Assembly (NCBI GenBank): GCA_029245665.1 | Contig: JAQWOW010000025.1 | Span: 1 to 6,746 of the forward strand | Length of the DNA: 6,746 bases | Reading direction: 5' to 3' | DNA from: Polaribacter sp. | GTDB taxonomy: Bacteria; Bacteroidota; Bacteroidia; Flavobacteriales; Flavobacteriaceae | In this document: positions 6,527 to 6,746 of the stretch, piece by piece | Numbering within the stretch: the first letter of the stretch is position 1 | Layout of the letters: the number at the start of each line of letters is the position of its first letter | Made by a program: the position numbers and the translations under genes | Notes under the pieces: generated by a model | What the model saw: only the letters and a program-made list of their open reading frames with translations | Told to the model about the DNA's origin: nothing | The model's database searches: none

Positions 6527-6746
6527 ATTTCTATCCATTCTTATATGAGGTATTCCATCTTCTAAATATTCAACTCCTGTTTGAGTAAAACCATGGGATT
6601 CGTAGAATTTTTTTAAATATTTTTGAGCAGAAATAGTAATTTCTTCCTCATTAAAATGAGTTTTTATAGTTTCTATAGATGCTTTCATAATATCATGCCC
6701 CAAACCAGATCTGCGATTGATATTAGATATTACTACTCTTCCGATA
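6524..6746 (-). CDS. elaA: ElaA-like GNAT acetyltransferase (5' end beyond window)
   Basis: The C-terminal 73 residues and stop codon of a GNAT-fold protein resembling E. coli ElaA, whose substrate is not established. The fragment opens with the IGRVVISNINRRSGLGHDIM stretch: strand RVVIS, then the acetyl-CoA-binding RxxGxG pattern as RRSGLG (fragment residues 11-16). ITISAQKYLKKFYESHGF (36-53) follows, matching the ElaA pattern in which AQ is followed by a helix ending FYxSxGF. The tail has YLEDGIPHIRM (60-70), close to the EEDGIPHI signature of ElaA. ElaA is about 150 residues, so roughly half is missing and the start cannot be placed. It converges on the pseudouridine synthase gene with 19 bases between the stops. 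The frame is open to the window edge with no visible damage. Confidence 0.85.
   Translation of the reverse strand, partial: IGRVVISNINRRSGLGHDIMKASIETIKTHFNEEEITISAQKYLKKFYESHGFTQTGVEYLEDGIPHIRMDRN

Noticed and set aside
1..6746. Defence island, prophage, insertion sequence or CRISPR array
   Set aside because: No transposase, integrase, repeats-and-spacers, nuclease or phage protein is visible; the genes are ordinary chromosomal ones with uniform AT-rich composition.

Overview
The window looks like chromosomal DNA from a member of the Bacteroidota, most likely a flavobacterium. The reasons are strong AT-richness, lysine- and isoleucine-rich proteins, start codons with A-rich leaders and no clear Shine-Dalgarno sequence, and RecA, GpsA and RluE-type proteins of flavobacterial character. 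This placement comes from recalled family features, not from a search.

Layout. Positions 1-2829 hold a minus-strand run of three genes read right to left: gpsA (glycerol-3-phosphate dehydrogenase), an uncharacterised protein with ACT-like domains, and an MFS exporter that leaves the window at base 1. The last two are 3 bases apart. A divergent gap of 156 bases (2830-2985) separates gpsA from plus-strand dut (dUTPase). dut converges on a minus-strand GNAT acetyltransferase gene (3423-3965) with only 2 bases between the stops. recA (4044-5051, minus) lies upstream of that GNAT gene. A good hairpin plus T-run terminator sits between recA and the GNAT start. A divergent gap (5052-5141) leads to a plus-strand pair: an aldose 1-epimerase-like protein and an RluE-type 23S rRNA pseudouridine synthase that starts at a TTG right at the end of its neighbour. 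The right edge holds the C-terminal half of an ElaA-like acetyltransferase on the minus strand, converging on the pseudouridine synthase gene.

How it fits together. Most genes are housekeeping: phospholipid precursor supply (gpsA), nucleotide-pool sanitation (dut), recombination and repair (recA), rRNA modification (rluE-like) and sugar anomer interconversion. They do not form one pathway. The least understood unit is the ACT-like protein with its MFS transporter; the two frames are in phase and separated by only two stop codons. No mobile element, CRISPR array, tRNA, rRNA or phage-defence system is visible. No gap between genes exceeds 160 bases, and I found no convincing new multi-gene system.
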